NCBI GenBank assembly: GCA_037043235.1
Contig: JAWRVZ010000016.1
Coordinates: 1,545,001 to 1,609,000 of the forward strand
Source of the DNA: Rhodeus uyekii
Taxonomy: Eukaryota; Chordata; Actinopteri; Cypriniformes; Acheilognathidae
DNA length: 64,000 nt
Direction: 5' to 3'
A model generated the notes under the pieces. The model did not search any database. It was not told the DNA's origin and worked only from the letters and a program-made list of their open reading frames with translations. Below are positions 56,901-64,000 of the stretch, one piece after another. Numbering within the stretch: position 1 is the first letter of the stretch; every line of letters begins with the position of its first letter. The translations under genes and the position numbers were made by a program.

Positions 56901-57525
56901 TTGGTTTTTGATGAAGTAAAACTGGAGGCGTTCTTTGAAACTATTCTTACTGAAGAAATCAACCCGCACCCTGTAAGGCAAATGATATGGATGACAATTA
57001 CTGATTAAACCAAAGAATTCACCTATAAAAATCTATAAAATTATTTTCTAGGGGGCTTAGAGTTCCAGTTCAAAATTTACATCTTTTATACGCCTAAAAA
57101 AACAACAACAAAAAAACACTATGCAAACCTCATACATACAGTGGAATTTTCAGCATCTTTGGTTTAAAAATATATAACCCAATGAATCTCAGCCATTTCC
57201 ACCACTGGTTGCACTTAATCAAACTTGAGTTATTACTAAAACAGTCAGAATGTTTTTGCACACCATCAATAATTCATTTTAAAATAGGGAAGAGCAATTG
57301 TCACAAGCCAGCTCAGCATCTCAGCAACTAGACCACTGCATAAGGTCCAATCTACAATTAGTAAACAATAATAGAGTACTTGTTTTCTCTAGCAGTGGTT
57401 TAAAAATATAAAGACATTTCATGCACTTACTTTGCATCGTTTTGCCGCGTCTGCTCTCGAAGTAATAAATCCCTGAATCTGTGTTTAAGAGGCAGGGACG
57501 CCACTTCATTATCACCTCCAGCCAT
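29903..57525 (-). CDS. kcnt2: Sodium-activated potassium channel Slo2.1 (Slick), complete 28-exon gene
   Basis: Coding exons, 5' to 3' on the minus strand: 57431-57525, 56894-56970, 56432-56531, 53552-53600, 53369-53428, 53176-53250, 50650-50733, 50388-50482, 46268-46448, 45422-45586, 42361-42497, 40932-40995, 40681-40789, 40438-40546, 39798-39947, 39488-39639, 37998-38190, 37761-37866, 37066-37238, 36850-36921, 36198-36332, 34161-34272, 33928-34029, 31752-31835, 31510-31632, 30788-31070, 30426-30510, 29903-29984. Sum 3252 nt, 1083 residues plus stop, all phases closing. Start MAGGDNEVASLPLKHRFRD. Six transmembrane segments, the pore with filter TVGFGD (241-246), then two RCK domains. The first has HVVLCVSSIKIDLLMDF; the second has NKLIIVSAETAG and EDYMADAKTIVNVQTLF. 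KCNT2 rather than KCNT1 is supported by YRTESQK and GSIDSLDDLLRCG. It is about 50 residues shorter than the human protein (from memory), mainly in the linker near the 39488/38190 junction. The intron after exon 20 has a GC donor. Confidence 0.95.
31866..32080. repeat. Partial copy of the 4005-5075 repeat family
   Basis: Contains AATGTAATTTATTCCTGTCA, TTCAGCATCATTAGTCCAG and GATCCTTCAGAAATCATTTT. It lies in the kcnt2 intron just beside MITE copy D. Confidence 0.65.
32141..32774. mobile_element. Pogo-like MITE, copy D, with intact ends
   Basis: Ends CAGTTGTACCTCGAGATACG (32141) and TATCTTGAGGTACTACTG (ending 32774) are inverted repeats. TA lies directly outside each (32139-32140 and 32775-32776). 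The interior has GC-rich parts, but no transposase. Confidence 0.85.
32885..33660 (-). pseudogene. Tc1-type transposase remnant
   Basis: The minus strand encodes MSRRLRAFGLKAHSDQA (resembling the second helix-turn-helix of Tc1 transposases) at about 33292-33240, and further on ELWKKLEEWTKITPV at about 33010-32965 (the C-terminal region). Stops and frame breaks separate them. Confidence 0.55.
34699..35615 (+). pseudogene. Decayed 3' internal part of an LTR retrotransposon
   Basis: Proline- and histidine-rich plus-strand frames with several stops (pieces such as EPTADREPKLALIPESMPD and ALVRCHSSVDMDLW) run up to a purine tract (GGGAGGGGGGCG, 35601-35612) directly before the LTR. Family not identified beyond LTR retroelement; no 5' LTR found. 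Inserted in the kcnt2 intron between exons 21 and 22. Confidence 0.5.
35616..35938 (+). mobile_element. 3' LTR of a retrotransposon
   Basis: 323 bp beginning TGTCACG and ending CGTGACA, a perfect 7-base inverted pair with TG...CA termini, preceded by a polypurine tract. It contains ATTAAAG near the end (35884-35890), a possible poly(A) signal, and a duplicated GTTTGTGTTGATC segment. Confidence 0.75.
37340..37612. repeat. Partial copy of the 4005-5075 repeat family
   Basis: Contains AAGGTTGTATTTATTTAATA, TATCAATGTTGAAAACG and GATCAATTTAATGAATCCTT, matching the right half of the 4005-5075 copy. In a kcnt2 intron. Confidence 0.65.
38445..38745. repeat. Dispersed fish repeat, longer copy of 15015-15235
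   Basis: It begins TTTACAATAAGGATTGAATG and ends AACCTTATTGTAAAGTGTTA, an inverted pair. The interior consists of degenerate TTAACATTAGT-like repeats. Confidence 0.7.
41010..41658. repeat. Possible Tigger/pogo-type element remnant
   Basis: The right end GAGATAAGTGGACTCCACTG is followed by TA (41659-41660). A related GGAGTAAGTGGACCGCGAT motif lies at 41387-41405. The left boundary is not clear and no transposase could be read. Confidence 0.35.
42945..44525 (+). pseudogene. Rearranged DIRS-type (tyrosine recombinase) retroelement fragment
   Basis: Several plus-strand frames match a fish DIRS polyprotein. MELDLTACLMMECAQSVLNC (RNase H region) is near 43030-43090. QVLLVVPYWPNWTWFLEFML is near 43590-43650. 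The recombinase part (LKVYVAGIAAYHDGVDGKSL, KHDPINRFLRGARWLN, RRRDLQAFSVDKLYLEFG) is at 43905-44220. The recombinase box HSTRSLASSLVHGALLTDI is present twice, at 42957-43016 and 44470-44526, inside a direct repeat of about 60 bases. Frames are broken by stops, so it is inactive. It lies in the kcnt2 intron between exons 10 and 11. Confidence 0.8.
46595..47333. mobile_element. Internally deleted Tc1-type transposon
   Basis: The left end CACTCCCCAGGCACTTTATT (after TA) continues AGGTACACCAGTTCAACTGC. The right end contains AGGTGTACCTAATCAAGTGA. Transposase-derived blocks remain at about 47010-47040 (AATATCCAGTGAGCAGCAGT) and 47150-47270 (GACAAATCTGGAGCAACTG, TGAGGAATGTTTCCAGCACC), but the central catalytic part is gone. 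Confidence 0.85.
47646..47692. repeat. (GCATT)9 pentanucleotide repeat
   Basis: Nine near-perfect GCATT units in a kcnt2 intron, preceded by a T run. Confidence 0.95.
48870..48960. repeat. (AAT)n microsatellite and AT-rich tail
   Basis: AATAATAAT runs interrupted by AGT and AGC, then TATATAATAATAACAC. Confidence 0.85.
49085..49215. repeat. hAT-like repeat end
   Basis: The sequence ends CCAATCTGGCAACACTG at 49215, the reverse of a CAGTGTTGCCAG-type terminal repeat, preceded by iterated AACCAGCCC units. The left end is not found. Confidence 0.45.
49745..49880. repeat. hAT-type MITE end
   Basis: It runs from about AAAAAGTAACTCAGATG to TGCGTTGCCCCCAACACTG, a motif pair (CAGTGTTGGGGG and AGTAACTCAG) frequent in fish non-autonomous hAT elements by my recollection. 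Confidence 0.45.
50920..51580 (+). pseudogene. LINE ORF2 fragment (linker between endonuclease and reverse transcriptase)
   Basis: The plus strand reads, with stops, YTESCSFDLLEKRFTNLDL, FTCLSILDSVAP, WLNYNTISLSDRNADKQNTN and LISKKQQRLLRWN. The pattern ILDSVAP...PWLND..R..RRECR..ERKW is characteristic of fish LINE elements. In-frame stops show it is dead. It is in the kcnt2 intron between exons 6 and 7. Confidence 0.6.
51581..51710. repeat. 130-bp near-perfect palindrome
   Basis: CCTATCCCAATGTTCAACTA at 51581 reads back as TAGTTGAACATTGGGATAGG ending at 51710. The arms of 65 bases differ at one position (ATTTCTCG versus its complement ATTGCTCG) and meet in an (AT)n centre at 51645/51646. Confidence 0.95.
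51711..51781. repeat. Second palindrome built from the first
   Basis: AATGGTAGATTTATAT (51711-51726) pairs with ATATAAATCTACCATT (51766-51781). The loop carries another copy of TTTTAGTTGAACATTGGGAT from the right arm of the first palindrome. Confidence 0.9.
53881..53985. repeat. Flanking direct repeat, left copy (possible LTR piece)
   Basis: GGTTATGGAGAACAGGTGTG and CAGGTGATGG, then AAAAGAGCTTGGTGT, recur at 55993-56105. The two copies bracket the gypsy pol fragment. Confidence 0.65.
53990..54121 (+). mobile_element. tRNA-derived SINE, copy 3 (head truncated)
   Basis: The B-box-like GGGTTCAATCCCC, AGGGAAAGCAAGAA and the tail TTGCTTTGGATAAAAGCGTT, ATAAATGTAAATGT match the other copies. The A-box part is missing or replaced. 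Confidence 0.8.
54130..55655 (-). pseudogene. Gypsy retrotransposon pol fragment
   Basis: On the minus strand, RNase H-type sequence NYDIGNRELSAIKLALDQWR, then HWLQGSQHLLTVLTNHKNLE, lies at about 55115-54972. Upstream, reverse transcriptase-end pieces (KDWPTPSTIKNLQCFLGF and similar) lie near 55370-55300. Downstream to about 54150 are decayed integrase-side pieces. Frameshifts throughout. It is inserted in the kcnt2 intron between exons 3 and 4, same strand as the gene. Confidence 0.8.
55655..55780. repeat. hAT-like end inserted in the gypsy fragment, with GC-rich repeats
   Basis: CAGTGGTCCCCAACCCCCGG at 55655 has the same end as the 74-bp element at 29030. Inner GGTCCGCGG and CCGCGGATCG motifs follow, then three GAGCGGCTGC-like units. 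The right terminal repeat is not found. Confidence 0.6.
55993..56105. repeat. Flanking direct repeat, right copy (possible LTR piece)
   Basis: About 100 bases similar to 53881-53985 (shared GGTTATGGAGAACAGGTGTG). See the left copy. Confidence 0.65.
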
Positions 57526-58261
57526 GTTTCTCCAAAAGCGCAAAACAACAACAAAAAACTCCTTACAAGATCACGACAACGTCATATAAGCCCACAGTGG
57601 TTGTTGTTTGTAACCTTAACTTTTTCCAATTATACACCCGCTTGCAAAATACTATCAAAGTGTTCTACCCGTTTCAGTCCTGTTGTCTCTGTTCCCATAC
57701 GAGGGCAAACGCTCTCATCTGGTAGGTGTGACTGACAGACTCAATGACTACAAATTGATGTCATTAGATGAGTGTCAGCCGCTTCCCCTCAGCATCAGCA
57801 TCTTCTCATGGGTGAGATTTCGTTGTTACTGCATCTTAAAATTCAGCACTTATACACTCTGAAAAAGCTGGGTTATTTGTGTTTAACCCAAATGCTGAGT
57901 TTATCCTACTGGGTCATTTTATTGGGTCTTTTTGTTTTTAAAACCGTCAATACGAATGCTGTACTTTCTCCTACCCAGCGCTGGGTCAGTTTAACGCAAT
58001 GTTGGGTAGTCTGTGCCAAACCGGTTAAAACTGGATACATTTGTCAACTGCCATTTTGTTTTCTGTTCTGAGGGAAAACTTAACGAGGCTAAAATTCCTG
58101 AGTGAAATTAGTGTTTGTATTTTATTGTACTCTAAACAAATTACTTATGTACAAAGAGAAAAACGTGTATAATTGGAAGACAAGCCTTCGACAAACACAG
58201 CGCCGGAAACGAGTCAATAACACCTCGAGGGGAACATGTATCATCCCGCTCACATGTCCAA

Positions 58262-58331
58262 ACACCGATTCAGGGATTTATTACTTTATTACGAGAGCAG
58301 ACGCGGCAAAACGATGCAAAGTAAGTTGGTT
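58262..58331 (+). pseudogene. Inverted partial copy of kcnt2 coding exon 1 with its donor site
   Basis: The plus strand reads AAACACCGATTCAGGGATTT, then GAGAGCAGACGCGGCAAAAC and GATGCAAAGTAAGT. This matches the minus strand of exon 1 (57425-57494) almost base for base, including the donor. A 5-base insertion (TATTA) after ATTACTT shifts the frame, so KHRFRDLLL is kept but REQTRQNDA is not. Similarity stops right after GTAAGT, and upstream of AAACAC. Confidence 0.85.
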
Positions 58332-58926
58332 TAGCTCCAACTTGCCTCCTGCACACCTGCCTGGAAGTTTCTACAGTGTCAAGTTTAAGCTTGAGTCTCT
58401 GGTTCAGGGGTGCTTGATTGAGTTGTAGTTAAACTTTGCAGGACAGTGGCCCTCCAGGACTGGACACCCCTGATGTAGATGCTTTACATTCTCGTAAATG
58501 ATTAAATTATCTTCTGAAAATATAACTCGTCTAAACCATAGTGACAGCAGAAATTGCATTGACTTTTGTTGTAGCTAGCGCTTAAAAAAAAACAAAAAAA
58601 ACAGCACAGCATGCAGGCTAATTACAGTAGGCCTATGCAGGAACTTTTAATAATGCTATATATTATATAGCTTTTAAAATGGTTGTGTTATCAGTTTTAA
58701 GGTTTAAGGTTTTAAGTGCTACAACTAAGATCCAATCAAATTGTGCTGTTACTGTTTAGAGTTATATTTTCAGAAGATCATTTAATATAATTTACGAAAT
58801 GTAATTCTAATGTGTAGCATCGACAAGATATTATGTATTATGAATTAATCTTTTATCAAATATATCTCTTGACATGATGACCATAAAATAATGTGGCTTT
58901 TGTTTTTATCTGTATTATATAATATG

Positions 58927-59062
58927 ACATTTACATTTATGCATTTGGCAGACACTTTTATCCAAAGCGACTTACAGTGCATTCAAGGAACACATTGAAT
59001 CGGTTCTTGCTTTCCCTGGGATCGAACCCATGACCTTGGTGTTGTAAGCCACAGGAAAGCTT
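58927..59062 (-). mobile_element. tRNA-derived SINE, copy 4
   Basis: The plus strand shows the tail first (ACATTTATGCATTTGGCAGA, TTTTATCCAAAGCGACTTAC), then the B-box complement GGGATCGAACCCATGACC. It is short at the head end. Confidence 0.85.
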
Positions 59063-62000
59063 CTTATATATACCGTACATAATATGATTTAATAAACATG
59101 TCTACGATTCACTATAAACTGCAAGAAAAAACACATGGCAGATTAACCAGTGAATATGGCAACTATCAGCTCTTAGTACTCGTAATATAACTTAATACAC
59201 CAAGTTCTCTTTATATATACATTTTCATTTAGTCAAATCCTTGTAATGTTATTCATTTGTAACCTTACCCAAACTGTGCTGAATGGTTTATAATTGGCAA
59301 AACATATCCTCTCATTTTATGAACTGATAGTCTCTTAGACTGGGTAATTGAGTTACATCTTGTTTGCTAGCATTTATGTTACATATTACGGTATTTAATT
59401 CTCATGCCACCTGTTGAAGAGCTGTAGGTGTTCGGCCACAAGGGGGCAGCGGTACTGTTTGATTTAACTCGATAAAAATGCGTTTACTTCATGGCTTGAT
59501 GTTCACACCCCTCAGTTTATCAAAGAAGGATTTTTTGCCCAACATGTCTTCTGCTGCACATTTTTATGCATGCACGAGTGTATTAATGTTTATAGGATGA
59601 ACTGGCTAATGTTGATAAGATTCTGAGATAGACATTGGGTTGCTTTATGTTTATTTATTTTTTGCACCATTAGTGATATTCTGGAGGTGGGCCTGGCTTT
59701 ATTGTATTTCTTAATTCAAATAGGTGCTTAGTGCAACTAAACATGCTAAATATGGAGAAAGGCCGCCTTTGAATGAAACTTTCCATATTAGAGATGATAC
59801 GGCCTTTTATGTATCCTGATTTTATTTTAATGTAAATAAAATGTATATTTTGAAGGCCAGTGAGCAAATTGATTGGCACAAAAAACAAATCAGCAGCACT
59901 CGTGGAATTAAAAAAAGTCAAGGAATCAAAATGAAGCTGGGAGAAATCTATGCTTTATTATGCCAATGAATTTTGAAAAAAAAAATGCAAATAGAGTAAA
60001 CTCATTTATATAAGAAAAGATGATATTCAAAATTGCAAACAACCAATCATTGTTGGAACAAAGATTCTTGGACTATACTACATGTTAACTATATTTTTAC
60101 TTAACCTGTTTGTTTTAATTATTTAATACACTTATTGGTATAAATCTGAAATGAACAAAAAAAGTTACTACAACCACATTTTAAATATTTTTTATTTCAA
60201 CCGCAAATTCAGTAACAATATAATTAAATAATTATAAAAGTTGATATAAAAACAGATGTATACGCAATTTTAATGTTTAAACATTTGGAAACTTTTTATG
60301 TGTTGATACATTTAATACATTTCGTGATTATTGATTGCTATGAAATAATTGATTATTAATCTTTTTACTAATATTTTATTACCATAATTTTAAAATTATA
60401 AAAGAAAATGGTTAAAAATTGTTTGCTGCATTTGTGATATTTTGTCAGTGTGTGTGTGTAAATGTGTGTATGTGTATATGTTTTGATTGTGATTTTATTA
60501 GTGAATAGCCTTTTTTTTTCATCAGTAGACAATAGACAAAAAGCAAACCCAAGAAAAGCACTCCAGAGACTACATAAAAAAGATCATGAAACAAACCAGT
60601 AAAATCAGAACACAATATGTTTATTGCAGGAAGTATTGCATGTACATGCTATCACACAATATATATTTACAGTAGAAATGCTCCAGGGTTGATCGCGATT
60701 GAGCATAACAACTGCATAATACTGAAGTTAGGATTGTATCTTTGCTTTGAGATATTCAGTAGATTCACAACACTCCTGCTGATTAAGAATTTCATGTGCA
60801 GTAAAAAGACAGACCTACTTACTGTCATGCAAGAGCCAATGTGACTTTGTATACACCGATGCAACAATCACCAGTAGGGTTACATCACTTAATAGTTTAT
60901 ACAAATCACAACAGGACAGGGTTCTGTAAAATGGAAAAACAATACTGTACCAACAGCAATGCAACAGATAGGTGTACTCATGCAATGATCAAACAAATGC
61001 TTTGAACTGTAGTTCTCTGTCAATATTCAACATAGATATAAAAAGTAGCTTGCTTTTACTCTCATTCATGCAGTTTACTGATGAAATGCTTTACAGAGAA
61101 TGATGAAACAACTTATTTAAATCACAAACTGCTGGTGTACAGTTGTCTGGTCTTTACCATTCATGGGTATATTTGATAACATAAAAGATTGTTTAAAACG
61201 TAGTAGACCATTTTTAAAAGACAGGTCTCCCTTCACTCCATCGCTCTCACTTCAAGTGGACACTGGGTGAATATTGTTATTCATAAAATGACATGTGTTC
61301 TGTATATTTTAGTAATTTACTATTCATTTTATATCATAGTCAAGAATGGATAAGATGAGACCGTTTTCATATGTCAGGACAACACATTAATTGCAATTAT
61401 GAAAAAAAAAAATTACATTTAGGGCCAATAAAATATGATCTCTTACAAGCTCAACTTGCCTCAAAGCAATTAATCAAAGCAAGTGTTCATATTTAGCCAA
61501 TTTACTGATATACTACCAAGTCAACAGCATGTATGATATACACCAGAGACTGGGTCTAGTCTTCACATGGGAATGTTGTTTTAAGGGCTAGATTTAAATC
61601 AGTTAGACAAATGCTTGTTTTCTGCTAAAATTTTGGCTTTGAATACATTAGTTCAAAATTGTATTAAGTTATTTGAACCATATATTTTTCCTAGGCAATT
61701 ACAGTGGAGACATAACTTGAAGACAAAACTTCAAGATATGACCAATACAATAAAAAAATTAATAAAGACACATACACACAAAAACATTGACCTTCAAAAT
61801 CATGACTACTAAACCTGCCCTGAGAATTATTTACTGCAGTAAAAACTGGGGTTATGATTGTGTGCTCAATTCCACCACGAAGAGCCAAACATTATCATTT
61901 CCTCAATACAGGAGGTGTCTCGTCTTACCCCACTCTCTCCAACTGTGCCTTGTGAAGGTATTCAAACTTTAAAAAATAATTCTGTAATTTGCTGAATTAC

Positions 62001-63214
62001 AAAACTTCTGCAATTTTTTAAATGACTAATATTAGTAAGAATAGATCGAGACATGTAGTAATTTGTCATTTAATATTCTTCTTATTGTTTTGTTTTTCAC
62101 TATTCATTATTTAGTCTTTTTTCACACGGCGCTCCAGTACTTCATGATAAAAAAAACATCCTTTAAAGAGACTGATGGTATTAGAAAAGTGTATCCATTG
62201 TATTATGAAAAACTATTTCCTCATAAATTTTTCTGTGGATGAAAATTGACGTTTTACATTAACAAGCATTGAAACGTCTGAGAGTCTTTTACTTGAAAAC
62301 TTTAAGTAAATAAGTGCGAACATAAGGCTAAAGGCCTGTGTACATCACAGACGATAACTATATTGATAACTATATGTATAAAGTTTGAACCACTAGCTGC
62401 TTTTCCACATCGGGGCAAACCTTTCTCATTGCTTAATTGTTCCATTCCGTGCCCATCCAGCCGAGCTGACGGATATGGTTTAATTTTCCACTGTGGGACT
62501 GATAACAGGTCAATTTGGAATGTAATACAAATGTGTCAGTCGCTGTCTTGGCCATGCAAAGGTTTACTGATGTTATGAAATGTAAAAAGTGACCGCGATA
62601 TGGAGGATGATCAGATATTTATTTTATCGTTATCATTAATTTGAGTTAGAGCGCAAATCCAGCCACAGAGATATTGTGACAGTGACCAGTTCTGAGTTGG
62701 GATGTCACTACACACATTCTACCAGCACGTGTCGGCAAGGTTAGTCAACCATGCTGAGAATTATGAGACGAAAATTGTTTATAATCGTGCCGTGCTATAC
62801 AGGGCTTATGTGGAAACATAACTGGAATGTCCCTTCTGTTCTTAGAACCGTTCGGGTCGACGATGGAAAAGCGGGTCTTGGTCAAATTCTACAAGAATAG
62901 CAAAGACCACACCACAGCTATAACATTAACGACAGAGAAATGATATAATTGAAATCGCTTTAAGAACATTTTTACCCTGGCTGATGAACAATGACAACAT
63001 TGTCAGAATCCACCCAACTTTAGGGAGCTTGAGTATTTAAAGTGGCAAACAACATAATTGCAGTGCTCACTTGTAATATACAGAATGCTATCGTCTGGTG
63101 TTGGTGTGGAAGCCAATTATTGTTACAATTAACTTGGTGTGAACAGGCCTTTCAACTATGGAATCTGCCATCTCAGAAATCCAATTGGAGTGGTGTAATT
63201 TTGTGAGTATTGTG

Positions 63215-64000
63215 TCATGCACTCTTCCCTGACAAGTTCTCATCAAAATCCCATGGGCAAACTTCAGCTGTGTTGAGGTAATTGGACGGTGTTTGTGTTG
63301 TGTGGTTCTCAGTTGTTGGAGGTTGTTTATCTTTTGAGGTAACACTTGGCAATGACTCTGTCTCCCAGGAACAAGCATCAGCACGTTTACTGCTGCTGAT
63401 TGCTGTGTCTCTACAAGAGCTCCTCCTCCTGCCAGATGCTACCATGGCAGCTTGGTCTCCCTCTGATGACTGGCTTGTGCGTCGTTTCTCAGACGGTTTA
63501 CTTGAGGAGCTTCTCCGCTCCTTGCTCTTAGACCGTCGTTTATCATCCTCTTTATCCTTAGCTTTCTCTTTGGAAGAGCAGGATGCTTTTCTTTTTGAGC
63601 AAGAATCTCTTCTCTTTGAATGGTGTGTGGGGCTGGAAGTCTGGGCCTTGTTGGGGGAGAGAGGAGGATCATAATCCCAAGGGCAGATATCCACCATGAG
63701 AGCTGGAGGCTGCAAAAGGCTTCCTGTGGACTTTGAGATATCTGAGAGGACGATCTTGGGTTTTCCATCTGTGGGTGTGACACTTTTTTTGCGTCTTGTT
63801 CTCTCAGGGGAAAGTCCAGCAGGCTCCATTGGTTGGATTGTTGGATCCTCAAAATTCCACGGACTAGCGTCTTGGTGGGAAGGGAGGTTAAGAGGTGATT
63901 TGGGTTTCCTCCCTTCATCCCTGTCCCCAGTCTTATCTCTGGAGCGACGTCGATTTGATGGGGATTGGCCCAAACTCTTTTGCTTGTGTTGAGTTTTGTG
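63215..64000 (-). CDS. C-terminal end of a CPW-repeat protein, GPR158/GPR179-like, 5' partial
   Basis: An open frame runs from the window edge to a stop at 63215-63217 (262 codons), without an upstream stop, so the gene continues beyond 64000. The sequence is Ser/Lys/Arg-rich and disordered-looking, with four spaced tryptophan motifs: ASPWNFEDP, DICPWDYDPP, DACSWETESL and EVCPWDFDEN. Repeated CPW(E/D) motifs are found in the long cytoplasmic tails of the orphan receptors GPR158 and GPR179, where they take part in signalling-partner binding. No transmembrane part is in the window, so the family call rests on the motif alone. The dense basic blocks (KRRDSCSKRKASCSSKEKAK) could also fit another scaffold protein. 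No intron is evident inside, as expected of a large last exon. Confidence 0.55.
   Translation of the reverse strand, partial: HKTQHKQKSLGQSPSNRRRSRDKTGDRDEGRKPKSPLNLPSHQDASPWNFEDPTIQPMEPAGLSPERTRRKKSVTPTDGKPKIVLSDISKSTGSLLQPPALMVDICPWDYDPPLSPNKAQTSSPTHHSKRRDSCSKRKASCSSKEKAKDKEDDKRRSKSKERRSSSSKPSEKRRTSQSSEGDQAAMVASGRRRSSCRDTAISSSKRADACSWETESLPSVTSKDKQPPTTENHTTQTPSNYLNTAEVCPWDFDENLSGKSA

Larger units (their letters stand above)
57526..63214. other. kcnt2 upstream region and 3' side of the next gene
   Basis: No coding exon recognised apart from the exon-1 copy at 58262-58331. It holds dispersed repeats at 57850-58035 (GCTGGGTTA / TAACCCAAATGCTG units) and 58332-58471 (TTAGCTCCAACTTGCCTCCT ... 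GGACTGGACACCCCTG), and a SINE at 58927-59062. The stretch 59070-63214 is AT-rich without recognisable features. Part of it is likely the 3' UTR of the minus-strand gene ending at 63215; TTTATT (AATAAA on the minus strand) at 60619-60624 is one candidate end. Confidence 0.55.

Noticed and set aside
60617..62578. Short frames on both strands
   Set aside because: All are under 90 codons without motifs, in AT-rich sequence likely to be UTR or spacer.
63282..63674. Plus-strand frame of 130 codons
   Set aside because: Shadow of the minus-strand CPW-repeat tail; leucine-rich composition results from reading serine/lysine-rich codons backwards.

Overview
The window is vertebrate nuclear DNA, almost certainly from a ray-finned fish and probably a cypriniform. 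Genes are split into many small GT-AG exons, introns are AT-rich and packed with fish-type repeats (tRNA-derived SINEs, hAT, Tc1/mariner and pogo-like elements, DIRS and gypsy pieces), and the gene order RO60 - CDC73 (B3GALT2 nested in it) matches human 1q31. The species assignment is inference from repeat style; no taxon marker was checked.

Layout. (1) 411-5407, plus strand: the last six coding exons of ro60/trove2, 5' end outside the window. Two related pogo-like MITEs sit in its introns. (2) 5408-7808: intergenic; the GLRX2 gene that lies here in human was not found. (3) 7809-27031, plus strand: complete cdc73 (parafibromin, Paf1 complex), 17 exons rebuilt with consistent phases, 530 residues. 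Its intron 10 (14193-22344) holds b3galt2 on the minus strand (coding exon 16746-17885, probable non-coding first exon near 20089-20635 with a TATA-like box), plus a pogo-like MITE and a hAT element with a perfect 8-bp target duplication. Intron 2 holds a hAT element with a SINE nested in it. (4) 27032-29902: intergenic between two convergent genes, with two small DNA transposons. (5) 29903-57525, minus strand: complete kcnt2 (sodium-activated potassium channel Slo2.1/Slick). I rebuilt 28 coding exons whose phases all close to an open frame of 1083 residues; one intron uses a GC donor. Its introns carry a gypsy 3' LTR, Tc1 remnants, a DIRS fragment, a LINE fragment, a 130-bp palindrome and a gypsy pol fragment. 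(6) 57526-63214: intergenic or UTR, with an inverted partial copy of kcnt2 exon 1 at about 58262-58331. (7) 63215-64000, minus strand: C-terminal end of a protein with repeated C-P-W motifs, tentatively GPR158/GPR179-like, running off the window.

The host genes do not form a pathway: Ro60 binds misfolded and Y RNAs, Cdc73 acts in RNA polymerase II elongation, B3galt2 makes beta-1,3-galactose linkages in the Golgi, and Kcnt2 is a plasma-membrane K+ channel. Their proximity is inherited synteny. I found no new gene system. The most unusual items are structural: the exon-1 inverted copy, the near-perfect palindrome in a kcnt2 intron, the rearranged DIRS copy, several nested transposon insertions with readable target duplications, and cdc73 splice sites set in microsatellites.
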